From: Hypericum androsaemum
Taxonomy: Eukaryota > Streptophyta > Magnoliopsida > Malpighiales > Hypericaceae
Length of the DNA: 64,000 bases
Direction: 5' to 3'
NCBI GenBank assembly: GCA_963995505.1
Contig: OZ023194.1
Location: 13,946,428-14,010,427 of the forward strand
Below the pieces are notes generated by a model, which was given only the letters and a program-made list of their open reading frames with translations, was not told the DNA's origin and ran no database searches. This document shows, in pieces, positions 10,902 to 21,179 of the stretch; the stretch's first letter is position 1; every line of letters starts with the position of its first letter. The translations under genes were made by a program, and so were the position numbers.

Positions 10902-13720
10902 ATTATGAATTTCACATTTTTCATGAAACGTGCATAACCATGTATATAATGAATTACACTCTACATGATATTGCATTGGATATTAGAGTACTTCGATGTA
11001 TATATGATATTTAACGACCTATAATTTTGGATTGGACATTAAAACTCTACCATATTATTAGAGTACTTCGATCACACAACCTCGTGACACGGAATGCGAA
11101 GCAACATGTTCAAGTTCTCTTGGACACACTTCGGATTATGAATCTTATATTTTTAAGTTTCATACTGAACCAATTTTATATGTCTTCAAATTTTGGGTTT
11201 AATATCAATAATAAACAATTTTTATTACTTGCTTAATCAATTAGCCGATGTTCTTGATCCTAGCAAATTTTCATGGATGTCTACAAAGATAATGATGGGA
11301 AATAGGCTGGAATTGAGTAGCCCAAAGAAATGGTGCGTCAGATTCCTGAATTGCACATGGCTACTCAACTAAAATCCACAGGGTATGTGACATATCCATG
11401 GGAACAAAGTACCTAATGGGCTACCTTATTATAAAATTATTATTTTAAGAATGTTGTTTTTCACCTATGAGTTTGGTCTTATATAGAGCCCTATCAAGGG
11501 TAATCATGCTCCTAATTATCATAATAAACAATTTAAGAGGATCAAAGGGAGAGAGAGATAGTCGCTCCTTTGAATGGTCGCTTCCCGCTTTTTTTGTGGA
11601 AAAAAAGAAAATTTTATAAATAAGTAAAAGAAAAGCTACAAAAGGTGTTGAGAAACGAGAAGAAGGAGATGAGAAGTAAAGCTACAGAAGGTGTTGAGAA
11701 ACGAAAAGAAGGGGATGAGAAGAAAAGCTACAGAAGGTGTTGAGAAACGAAAAGAAGGGAATGAGAAGAAAAGCTACAGAAGGTGTTGAGAAACGAGAAG
11801 AAAAGCTCCAGAAGGTCGTTTCTCGCCTTAGTAATGCTTAATTAATGCCTTTTTTTTTACTAGGTGGTGTTTGGTGGTTCAAGTTGTAAGATTTTGATAT
11901 TTCATTAAGGGTATCGAGTTTAAGCCTTGAAAATAAAAAATACACTATCAAGTTTTCTTAAATAAGATCAGTCGGTGGTCGACTATGAATATAAAAACTA
12001 AAAGATTCGTGGCATTTCTAAAAAATTTATTAGGATGTAAATTTTAATTTTAATTTCATGGATTCATTGTTAATTGCAATTTTTTATCATGGGGTATTAG
12101 ATGGTATTTTGTAGCAAATTAGCCAAAAAAATTCTCAGATTTTATTTATGTAATTTTATTATTATTTGGTATTGCTTAGAAGTTTGATTTAGATTTAATC
12201 CATCCATGATTTGTTTAAATTGTAGATAAAATTTCACATGGAGACAGAGAGAAGTCTAGGCTGGCGGGTTGGTTGGATTTTATGGAATTCACTTGTGTGT
12301 TGCGACGAACTTTCTCACAAGTGATATTGTCTCATAAATCGATTGTTTTATAAGGATATAATTTATAAAATTCGTGAATTTCTTCTTAAAATATTTTTTA
12401 TAAGACAAATTGGAGTCATATAAATCCTCCCTCTTACAACCATTTGATATATTTTAGCACTTAAACTAGTTCAGTTAGACCACGTCCAAATCTGTCGCCC
12501 AACAACTTCCCATGTGTTAAAAAAAACAACTTCCCATGTTTAACTCAAAAAAATTGCAGGAATGTCTTTTCAAACAAATTCCAAAAGTATGTTGGCTGAA
12601 ATATCACAAAATTAATTAATTCTGATACCATTTTGAAAATCATTTTGTACAACATAAAATATCAAAGATTGCATTTTAAACTATTAATTTACGAAATTAG
12701 AAGGAATCAATTAAGTTTATATGAAACTTAGATACTGATCGTTGGTCTAACTTGAATACGTCTATATAACAAACCTCGAAGATAATAAATTAGATATCAA
12801 GGAAGATGCGATCCCCCGCATGCAAAAAGTGAAAATTCAACATGTGTGTAACCAAACAGAAGAAGCAACACAGCTAAAACATCCAAATCAAATCCGAACA
12901 AAAGTTTAATCATTATCCAATTGATTGCTACCCTTTTTACCCTTTGTAGTTATTCTATATGGAGGGATCATCCAAGTGACTTTTTCAAGTGTATCTCTGA
13001 ATATCAGATTTTCGTGAACAATTTACAATTTTTAAAAATGTAACTATCTTAAAAATTGATATGATAAATTTTGTAACCATTTATTGTTCTAATTTATTAT
13101 GAACTTGAATTAATTGATTCAATAAATTTTTGGATACGAGATGATTTTAGAAATAAAACAATAGGGGTTATGGATATATATGATGCATCTAATACTTAAA
13201 AAAATATACTCTTAAAGCATTACCATGTATTGAAAATCTAACCAAGATTTTTTATAGAAAAAGTATATACTTACGAGTTGTGACGATCTCACAGGTGATA
13301 TTGACTCCTAAATCGATTATTTTATAAATAATGAAAAATCGGATACATGTTACAAAATTCTTCTGTACGGCCAGATATTTCTGACTTTCTCCTAAAATTA
13401 TTTTTTATAAGAGAAATTGGAGTCATACAAATCCTCTACTTTACAACTTTTGATATATTAAAACATGTATTGATAACGACTGATTTAAAAGTACATAATA
13501 AAAATAACAGGCATCAAACAACTGTGCAAATTGTCAATGTTGCCTCTCCCAATCGGCTCATTCGCCTCTAACAATGGACACAACTTTATTCTGAATTCCA
13601 GCAACAAAACAAAGTCCTAATAATGTAATGTATAATAATTTGTTTCAGTAAAACACTTTGTGATCTAAATTTTAGTGAAATTGACTTAGTCTATCCAACA
13701 AGTATCTTGATATCACATAA
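10902..13720. other. AT-rich intergenic DNA with local repeats
   Basis: No gene is recognised. It holds a short tandem array at about 11630-11822. It also holds a dispersed direct repeat: about 12290-12470 resembles 13265-13455, sharing stretches such as attggagtcata and aaatcgattatttta. Confidence 0.4.
11630..11822 (+). repeat. ~47-bp tandem repeat, about four copies
   Basis: The unit contains aaagctacagaaggtgttga followed by gaaacgaaaagaaggggatga. The copies differ by a few bases, and the last is shortened. No function is evident. Confidence 0.8.
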
Positions 13721-13729
13721 TTTTTTAAA

Positions 13730-15147
13730 GGACAAATTACCCTCACATCCCTGTACTTTGGTCACCCTCCCCCAGGGTCCCTGGATTTTGGAAAATGATT
13801 GTCCCGTCCCTAAGCTTTAATGATAATAGACTATCGGGTCCCTGGAGCCAGAATATTCCATATTCTCCGGCGATACCCCACTTGAAAAGACTAAAATGCC
13901 CTCCCACAAAAAAAAATCCTCTCCCCCAATTCATCTTCAACCCCGTACCTTAAAAAATATCAATTCGAAGTACAACCACCTGCAATTCTTCTTTGCCTCT
14001 TATCTTTGTGTTGGATATGAGGAGGTCCCTCGCTACACTTGCCTCCTCCATTCTCTCCTCTCCCCGACCCACCCTCCGCACTCTCTCCCCTCGGGGTCTC
14101 GTCCTCTCTCGCTTCCTCTCTGCCCAGCCCAACAAAACCCAGGAGGACGAGGACACCGAAGACGCTGGTTTCGATAGCAGCTTGTACGCGCTTCCCGCTT
14201 CTACTTCGAAGGTCGGAAAGGAGGGAGATTTGTCGAATTGGGATGAGAGATACATGAGGAGAGCCGAGGAGGTGGTGTTTGGGAACAAGGAGGAGGAGAG
14301 GGATGGGAGGAGGAGGGAGATGCTGGCCAGGGCATTGCTCAAGGTGGCCCTGGAGGAGCCGGAGCCGGACGAGGAGGGGGAGGAAGGAGGTGGGCTTGGG
14401 GTGAGGGAGGAGGACCAGAAGTCTCTTTCCGTTGGGATTATAGGTGCCCCCAATGCGGGGAAGTCCGCATTGACTAAGACTTGGTCATCCTCCCGATCCT
14501 TGACAAGCTCATGGCGATGATAAACCCAATAAACACCCAATAAACCCACCACCGCCGGCCGGCCGACCACCATTCCTTCAACATTCCTTCCGCCGGCCGA
14601 CCACCACCACAGATCTACTCCTCTCGCATTATCTCTTGCTTAACTTTATCGTAATGCGACGACGCCTCCGAGACCCACCTCGACTCAATGGTCGACCAAC
14701 TCACCAAGCTCATCGGACGTTCCCTCCTCCAAGATGTCCTCTTTTAAATTAGATTCATTCACTAATTAGGTTTTAGTAAATTTTAGAGTTTTTAAAATTT
14801 TTATTCTCTCTATTTAGTTTTAGTTCATTCTAATTAGTTTTGGTTCTCATTAAAATTGTTTAGATTATTTTTGAGTTTTAATTTGATTTTGGTTGAAGGT
14901 GGGAGGAAGAAGATGAAATGGGAGGAAGAAGAAGGGGAAAGAAAGAGGGGTTTTTTTTTTGTTTTTTAGTGGAAGGGTATTTTGGTCATTTTAAGTGGGG
15001 TATCGCCGGAGAATATAGAATATTCCGGCTCCAGAGACCCGATAGTCTATTATCATCAAAACTTAGGGACGGGACAATCATTTTCCAAAATCCAGGGACC
15101 CTAGAGGGAGGGTGACCAAAGTACAGGGATGTGAGGGTAATTTGCCC
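13730..15147 (+). mobile_element. Pack-MULE carrying an ERG/Era-like GTPase fragment
   Basis: Long terminal inverted repeats of about 190 bp (starting GGACAAATTACC and ending GGTAATTTGCCC) bracket a GC-rich interior. A perfect 9-bp duplication TTTTTTAAA flanks it at 13721-13729 and 15148-15156. Long TIRs with a 9-bp duplication are diagnostic of Mutator-like elements. No transposase frame is present. The interior contains exon-like host sequence (14017-14520, and further pieces to about 14750), so this is a gene-capturing non-autonomous element. Confidence 0.9.
14017..14520 (+). pseudogene. Captured 5' part of an ERG-type (Era-like) organellar GTPase
   Basis: The frame opens with ATG at 14017 and encodes an organelle-presequence-like N-terminus rich in Arg and Ser. 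An acidic region follows, then EEDQKSLSVGIIGAPNAGKS, the G1/P-loop of Era-like GTPases (residues ~143-150). It reads into unrelated sequence three residues later (after ALT) and stops at codon 168. Motifs G2-G5 and the KH domain are absent, so it cannot be a GTPase. ERG, the plant Era homologue, acts in mitochondria. This copy sits wholly inside the MULE and is best read as captured sequence. Whether the chimeric 167-residue frame is expressed is unknown. Confidence 0.8.
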
Positions 15148-15515
15148 TTTTTTAAACCCAACCAAAATTTTTTAATTAAAAAGTCCAATAAAATAAAACC
15201 CAAAAGGTGTCTAAATTCTTGCTTTTGGATTGTGCCAGTCAATTTCACTAAAAGGGAGCTTGCCCTACCCTACTCAATTCCTATAGCACTACCCTTTAAA
15301 AAAAATTCCTATAGCACTTATAGAATTGATTTATTTCGTTACGAATTCTATATATTAATTTTTGGGTGACAGATTTTCTTTCTTTTGCAAAAGATAAATA
15401 TTTTACTTGGTACTATTCTCAAAGGACCTCGTAGATCAACTATTAAGACATGGTGTTATCGTAATTAAAAGTTTTGAGTTTGAATGACCGCGTAAAAATT
15501 AATCACTATTTTTTT

Positions 15516-16996
15516 GGAAAAGTACACTTAAGTACTCTGTAATTTAGCACTTTCCAAGATAAGACCATGTGATTTTTTTCGTCCAAAATCAGTCTCTGTG
15601 GTTTATTTTCTCGGACATTTTTGAGTCTCGGGCAGCCCGAGTAGATGCCCGGCCACTTGTCTGTCCACGTGGGTGCCACATGGACATTTTTATTTATTGC
15701 AGATTGCTGACGTGGTATATGGCAAATTATCACATTAGTCCCAAATTCGAAATAAAAAAATTTAATCTTCTTCTTCCTCCAACGCAAAAACCTTAAAATC
15801 AGAAAAACCACTAACCCAGTAAAGTCTCTTCCTTTATACGGTATAAATTATACCCCAATTTCTTATAACAATCTCAAATTTTAATCTGGGCGGAAAGAAA
15901 TTCTCCACCTTGATAACTTATCAATTTCGTCAACTAACCGGACTATCTAATCCCCCATAGATGTATAAAACCTCAAAAATAAAGAAATTCCACTTACCCA
16001 GTAAAGTTCCTTCCTTTCTATTCTCCAATTTTCTAAATCTACCTCAAATTGTAATCTGAGCAAAACCCAGAAAGAATTTCGCTTGACAAGTTACTAACCC
16101 AGTAAAGTTCCTTCCTTTATGTAGCCCGATTTTCTAAGTCCACTTGAAATCACAATCTCAACAAAACCCAGAAAGAATTTCCCAACTTTTTGGTCCTCCG
16201 GCCCCGCCGTCGTCCGTCGAGTTCGACTCGTTTACCGACCGCTCCTCATCCTCCGCCGCCGCAGCCTTGTCCTCTCCCGCCGGGATCCGCTCGGCCTGTC
16301 GGTTTCAGATCTTTCCAGATGCAGCAAACTGTCCCCGATTTCGTAAAACAATAGGAAAATCAACAAATATAAAAAAGAGATAATAAATCTTAGATAACGA
16401 ACTAGATCTAAAATTTAAAAAAATAATAGAAAAATAACAAAATAATCACAGCTGGCAACATTCGTCTCCTATGTGAAGGTGTTCACCAGATTCCACGAGT
16501 TCGCGGAGTTCACGGCAGAGGACGTGGGGACGACCAAGAGCGGGCTGAACTCGGTGGTGCTCGCGAACAACGAGAAGACGGTGTTGCTGTCGATGAACGA
16601 GCCGGTTTACACGACGAAGAGGAAAAACCAAATCCAAACTTACCTGGAGCACAATGAGGGAGCCAGGGTGTAGCTGGCGCTGGTGTATAAGAATTTGAAC
16701 GTGGAGATGATGGATCAGACTAAGTGTGTGCTCGAATGGATCGATCGAGGTAGATCTGATAACTGATTAGGACTAATGTGATAATTTGTCACATGCCACA
16801 TCAACAATCATAAACAAATAAAAATGGACGTGGCACCCACGTGAACAGATATGTGGCCGGGCATCTATCGGGGCTGGCCGGGACTCAGAAATATCCGAGA
16901 AAATAAACCACAGGGACTGATTTTAGACGGAAAAAACCACATGGCCTTATTTTGGAAAGCGCTAAGTCACAGGGTACTTAAGTGTACTTTTTTTTC
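15516..16996 (+). mobile_element. Pack-MULE carrying an HPPD fragment
   Basis: Terminal inverted repeats of about 240 bp (left end GGAAAAGTACACTTAAGTAC, right end its inverse) bracket the element. Both arms hold the same landmarks, for example the blocks around cacgtgg and gtggtttattttctcgg. The flanks share ATTTTTTT (15508-15515 and 16997-17004), an 8-bp duplication that could be 9 bp with one change. The interior is GC-richer and carries host gene pieces around 16160-16330 and 16461-16740. No transposase is seen. Confidence 0.8.
16461..16740 (+). pseudogene. Captured 4-hydroxyphenylpyruvate dioxygenase (HPPD) exon piece
   Basis: The plus-strand frame reads FHEFAEFTAEDVGTTKSGLN, then SVVLANN, MNEPVYTTKRKNQIQTYLEH and NEGARV before a TAG at about 16672. 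This matches the C-terminal dioxygenase half of plant HPPD, whose first C-terminal metal-ligand region includes the LNEPV and QIQTYLEHNEG motifs. HPPD makes homogentisate for plastoquinone and tocopherols. Only ~70 codons are present, without the rest of the active site, so this is a non-functional fragment inside the MULE. The ~60 bp after the stop may be a second source. Confidence 0.75.
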
Positions 16997-17005
16997 ATTT
17001 TTTTT

Positions 17006-18317
17006 CAACCATTGTAACTTTGTAAAATGATCTAATTTGAATTTGAATTCGAATTAGTTTGTCTAGTAGGTAATGATACAAAATAGTTCCTATCAAAAGA
17101 CAAAAGATACTACTGAACTTTTAGGTTAGTGGAGCTTTCTCCCTTAATTATTTGCAATAAAGAAATGTCAAAGCAAATCTTGCTGTGGACGACAGTGGAC
17201 CAATGTACCTTTCAATCCAAGTGTACCCAAATCATATGGCATACAAATCAGTGCCAGATTATCAGAATCAAAACCCCATCTCATGCACATGCCAAGTTGC
17301 TGGTAATTAGTCACCAACCATATCATTAAGCCCTATAAGTAGTTAATTACCTCAAAATAGAACATTTCTCTCTCTATCATCAACGTGTTTTTTTGGTTGA
17401 TAATATTTGGTATTCGGATACTCACTGGGTGGACTAATCAAGGTTCAAACTGAGTAGGATTTTTCAGGTGATGGTAAAAATTTTCAACAAGTATTTAACG
17501 TGTTTTCTCCAAGAGCTCAAATTCAACACATTTTAATTAAGCTATAACAATTCTCACGTGAGTTCATCTGAAGTTTTGTTGGTCTCTCTCGTCAACATTT
17601 ACATCAATATACCAAATTAAGATTTTTAACCCAGCTGTCTAATGGGCCCAAAGATTAAGAGACAACAAGGGAGGGACCATTCTGTTGGCTACTTATGTGG
17701 GCCATAAATTGATTTCCATGGGCTCAAGTTTTGTGTAAATTAGTCTCCAAGGCATTGTCGGAGTTGCCCTCTGGAATGGCCTTGGATTCCGTGCGGAGTA
17801 AAACAAGGGGTTTTTGGATGGTATGGGTTTCATCTAGGCCGTTCGATGATCTAAAAAAGCGCGCTAATAGATCCAACATTGGTGTATTGCCAACACCCAT
17901 GTTTATAGCCCCCATTACATGCACCTCTCTTTTTTGTCATTTTCTGTTCTGGAATTTTAATATTTGAGTCAAATAAAATTTATGTTCGAACTAGTATTTT
18001 TTTTAGCATCTCAAACTAGCATTTTATTAGAATAATTTATTTAATACAAATAACTTTCGCTGAAAAAAGTTCCAACGCTATCTAATTGTTCATGAAACTC
18101 ACAATATAAAATTTTCAAACAGTTTAGAATGCGTAGGAAAAAGGGCTAATAATTACTCATGGCATTAAATTTTTTTCGAAAATTGTAATATTTGTTGATC
18201 TATTTTTAATACAATATCTCGATTAGTCACTTGAATTTTTTTATAAAAAAATCTCGGTCCAATTAATTAGATAATGTAATTATTGGATATGTAATTTCTA
18301 ATATGGAATTTAATGGT
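17006..18317. other. Intergenic DNA, nothing recognised
   Basis: AT-rich with short open frames only. No gene or bounded repeat was recognised. Confidence 0.4.
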
Positions 18318-18945
18318 CAAGTTGGTGTGTCAAAATGACATGCTCGATTACGACAAAATTATATATCCGGTTATGTTTAAATGGCATGCCCGGTTACAAT
18401 AAAGTGGCATGCCCGGTTACGATACAGTAGCATGCCCGATTACGTCAAAATGGCATGGCTGGTTACGACCAAATGACATGTTTGATTACGATAAAATGGC
18501 ATGCCCAGTTATGAATAAATGGCATGCTCTGTTACGATAATTAATTAATTAACTAATTAAATGGCATACCCGATTATGTTAAAATGGCATGCTAGGCTAT
18601 GACTAGTGGCTTGCCCGTCTATGTCTAGTGGCATGCCCGATTAATATTTAATAAAACTTATAATAAATTATTAATTAAATAACATATCTGGTTATGTTAA
18701 AATGGCATACTCGGTTATGTCTAAATGGCACGTTCGATTAATATTTAAATAAAATAATTAATTAAATAATATGCACAATTATGTTAAAATGGCATACCCG
18801 GTTATGACTAATGACATGTCCAGTTATGAATAAATGGCAGGTCCAATTACGATGAAATAGCATACCCGATTATGAATAAATAGCATACCGTGTTACGACT
18901 AAATGACATGTCCGGTTACATTAAAGGGCAGACCGATTACTATAA
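18318..18945 (+). repeat. Degenerate minisatellite, ~22-bp unit
   Basis: Many diverged copies of a unit like ggcatgcccggttatgac with 4-7 bp of A/T-rich spacer (…aaatggcatg…) run through the interval. They are interrupted by short AT-rich gaps near 18540 and 18650-18675. The core resembles the interior units of the MITE pair at 10.0-10.9 kb. Confidence 0.8.
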
Positions 18946-19033
18946 TATTTAAAAACATTAAGAATAAAAAATTAATTAAAAAATTAAACGAATAAAAAAC
19001 TTCTATGAATTTTGGGGTTCGAAGCTTCTTTTA

Positions 19034-20824
19034 CAGCCTGTTTGGAAACAATTCTGTCCGGAAAAAAATTCTATTTCTAATTCTTAATGGTAATAGAAAG
19101 GAATTCCTTTCTCATTTTCTTGTTTGGAATCATAAGTTATATTTTTGGAATTGATTTGCCACTTTACATAAATACCCTTATAATTAACAGATCCAAGGTA
19201 AGATAGAAAAGCCAATCTAAACCAACTTTGAGCTTCAATCTAAAATCTGGTACAACCAGCAACTAAAATCTGGTGCCAAAATGTTGAGCCAAGTAGCAAC
19301 TTCTCAATGATTCAAAACACTAGTTTAGAAGAAAAATACAGTCCTAAGTAAACCAGAAACAGGTACAAGCAGATCAAACACATCAATTAATTAGCAACTT
19401 CACATATTGGACCATGAGAACACCACTAAGATATGCCTAGTCGTTCATCTTCTGTGATAATCACTTATCACGGATATCTCGTGGTATGGCAAAAAGAGTC
19501 TTTACACATCTTGTACTAAACATAAGATACTCAATGGCATTCGCGAGACGTTCTTCAACGAAACATATTCTCTTCAATTCTTCAACAATCTCTTCCAGGG
19601 GCCTAGTTGGAGGAAAAGCATTTTCGACAGCTTGTGCAATGTTCGTTTCTTGTATTCAAAACAGTGGACTCTAATCAAGTGAGCATTTTAAGATAAGAAC
19701 AGATGAAATGAGTAATAGAAAAAAAGAGTAGCCACCTGATCCAGCTTCAGCTTAATCGAACCCGCTTTAGGCACCTCGCTCCAGTGAGCTCACTAACCTC
19801 ACAAGAAACTCCCAGGAGAAAGACAAGCGCCAGAGGAATCTGCAGTACAAAATTTCCTAACATTACTCAGTTTCTAAGGATGATTAAGGAAGCCAAAAAA
19901 TGCAAGGATCTCATCCAAATGTAGCAAGTTATAGACACTGCAATACCTATTGATAGACAAACAGCTAAGCAAAGATGCCAAATTTCAAGACAATGGACCC
20001 TAACCAAGTGACCACGTTGATGATAAGAACATATGAAACAAGTAGAACCAAAAGGGGAGCTATTTGATCCAGCTTCACCTCCCTAATAAAACCCACTTTA
20101 GTCTCCTTCGTTGAGCTTACAAAATCTCACAAGAAACCCACAAGGGAAAGAGAAAGACTGTACATTTCATCCACACAGCTACCAAAAAAACCCTACTAAA
20201 GCAGAGGCATTTCCATTTTAAACTGAACAAGAGCATAACAACAGTTCATCAACACTAGTGGCTATTACCAAGAAAACATAGATCATTAAACCAAGAAAAA
20301 CTCATATCGCTAAACCAAGAAAAATCCAGATCATTAAACAAGAAACCCAGATCGTTAAACCAACAAAAACTCAGATCGTTAGACCAACAAAAACCCAGAT
20401 CGTTAGACCAAGAAACCCAGATCGTTAGATCAATAAAAATCCATATCGTACTAGAGAGATAGAGAGATTAGCAGCTGAGGACGAAGCTGTCTCACTCGCG
20501 GAGAAGGAAGACGAGGACGGGAAAGGAGGAGCTCGAGGACGAGAGGAGGAGCTCGAGGCTCCATTTCTCCACGCCCCTGCAATTGTAAGATTGGGTTAAG
20601 TTGTTTTTGTTATATTAGTATATAAGGAAGGGTATAATAGACATTTTGTACCAATTTCAGTTTTAATCCCTACAAATCCGACCTATTTCTATAGGAATTC
20701 TAAATCCGGACTTTTAAACAAAATAGTAATTCCTTTCCGAAAATATTTGATTCCAAACGTGAAAATTTTTAAAACTTCAGAAAGAAATTTCATTTTCCAT
20801 TTTTAATAGTTTCCAAACAGGCTG
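19034..20824. mobile_element. PIF/Harbinger-type non-autonomous element
   Basis: The ends are CAGCCTGTTTGGAAAC and its exact inverse (GTTTCCAAACAGGCTG). They are flanked by TTA on both sides (19031-19033, 20825-20827), the target preference of PIF/Harbinger elements. Subterminal sequence on both sides repeats ggaattcctttc-like motifs. The DDE transposase is absent. On the minus strand about 19650-19450 a frame reads AVENAFPPTRPLEEIVEEL, ending in LFAIPRDIRDK. This resembles the tail of the Myb/SANT-like accessory protein of such elements, but that assignment is tentative. At about 20270-20450 a short unit (cagatcgttaaaccaag) repeats. Confidence 0.75.
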
Positions 20825-20827
20825 TTA

Positions 20828-21179
20828 ATTAATACAAAAGTAAGTAAATACTGTGGGGTGGGGCAAAATTGATGAACATTAGAATTGTGAGACAACGTGA
20901 AAAGGGATCTCAGTCAAACAAACTTAGTATTACAAATAGCAATCCAAAAGTGTACAAGAGTATGTAGGTAGGGACAATAAAATAAAAAGGAGTACAAGTG
21001 TACATACATATTAACAGCAGCTAACAAAAATGGTTCTTGGGTTTCCAAGACAAGTTAAGTTAGAAAACGGCATCTGTCTGATTCCGAGGTTGCTGCAACA
21101 TTGGTGCAGCAACTAAGAGACCAACCGGAAAACATGACGAGCAGCTGTTAGAGGTAGAGCTGCATAGTGTCGGTCGGAT
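20828..21179. other. 3' flank of the HAD gene
   Basis: Contains the presumed 3' UTR of the HAD gene and the short gap to the Harbinger-type element. No other feature is seen. Confidence 0.4.

Noticed and set aside
13993..14520. A functional Era/ERG GTPase gene
   Set aside because: It stops right after the P-loop, lacks motifs G2-G5 and the KH domain, and lies entirely within MULE terminal repeats.
17390..17480. tRNA-derived SINE, from a ggttcaaact box-B-like sequence
   Set aside because: No matching box A at the right distance, no A-tail and no flanking duplication were found.
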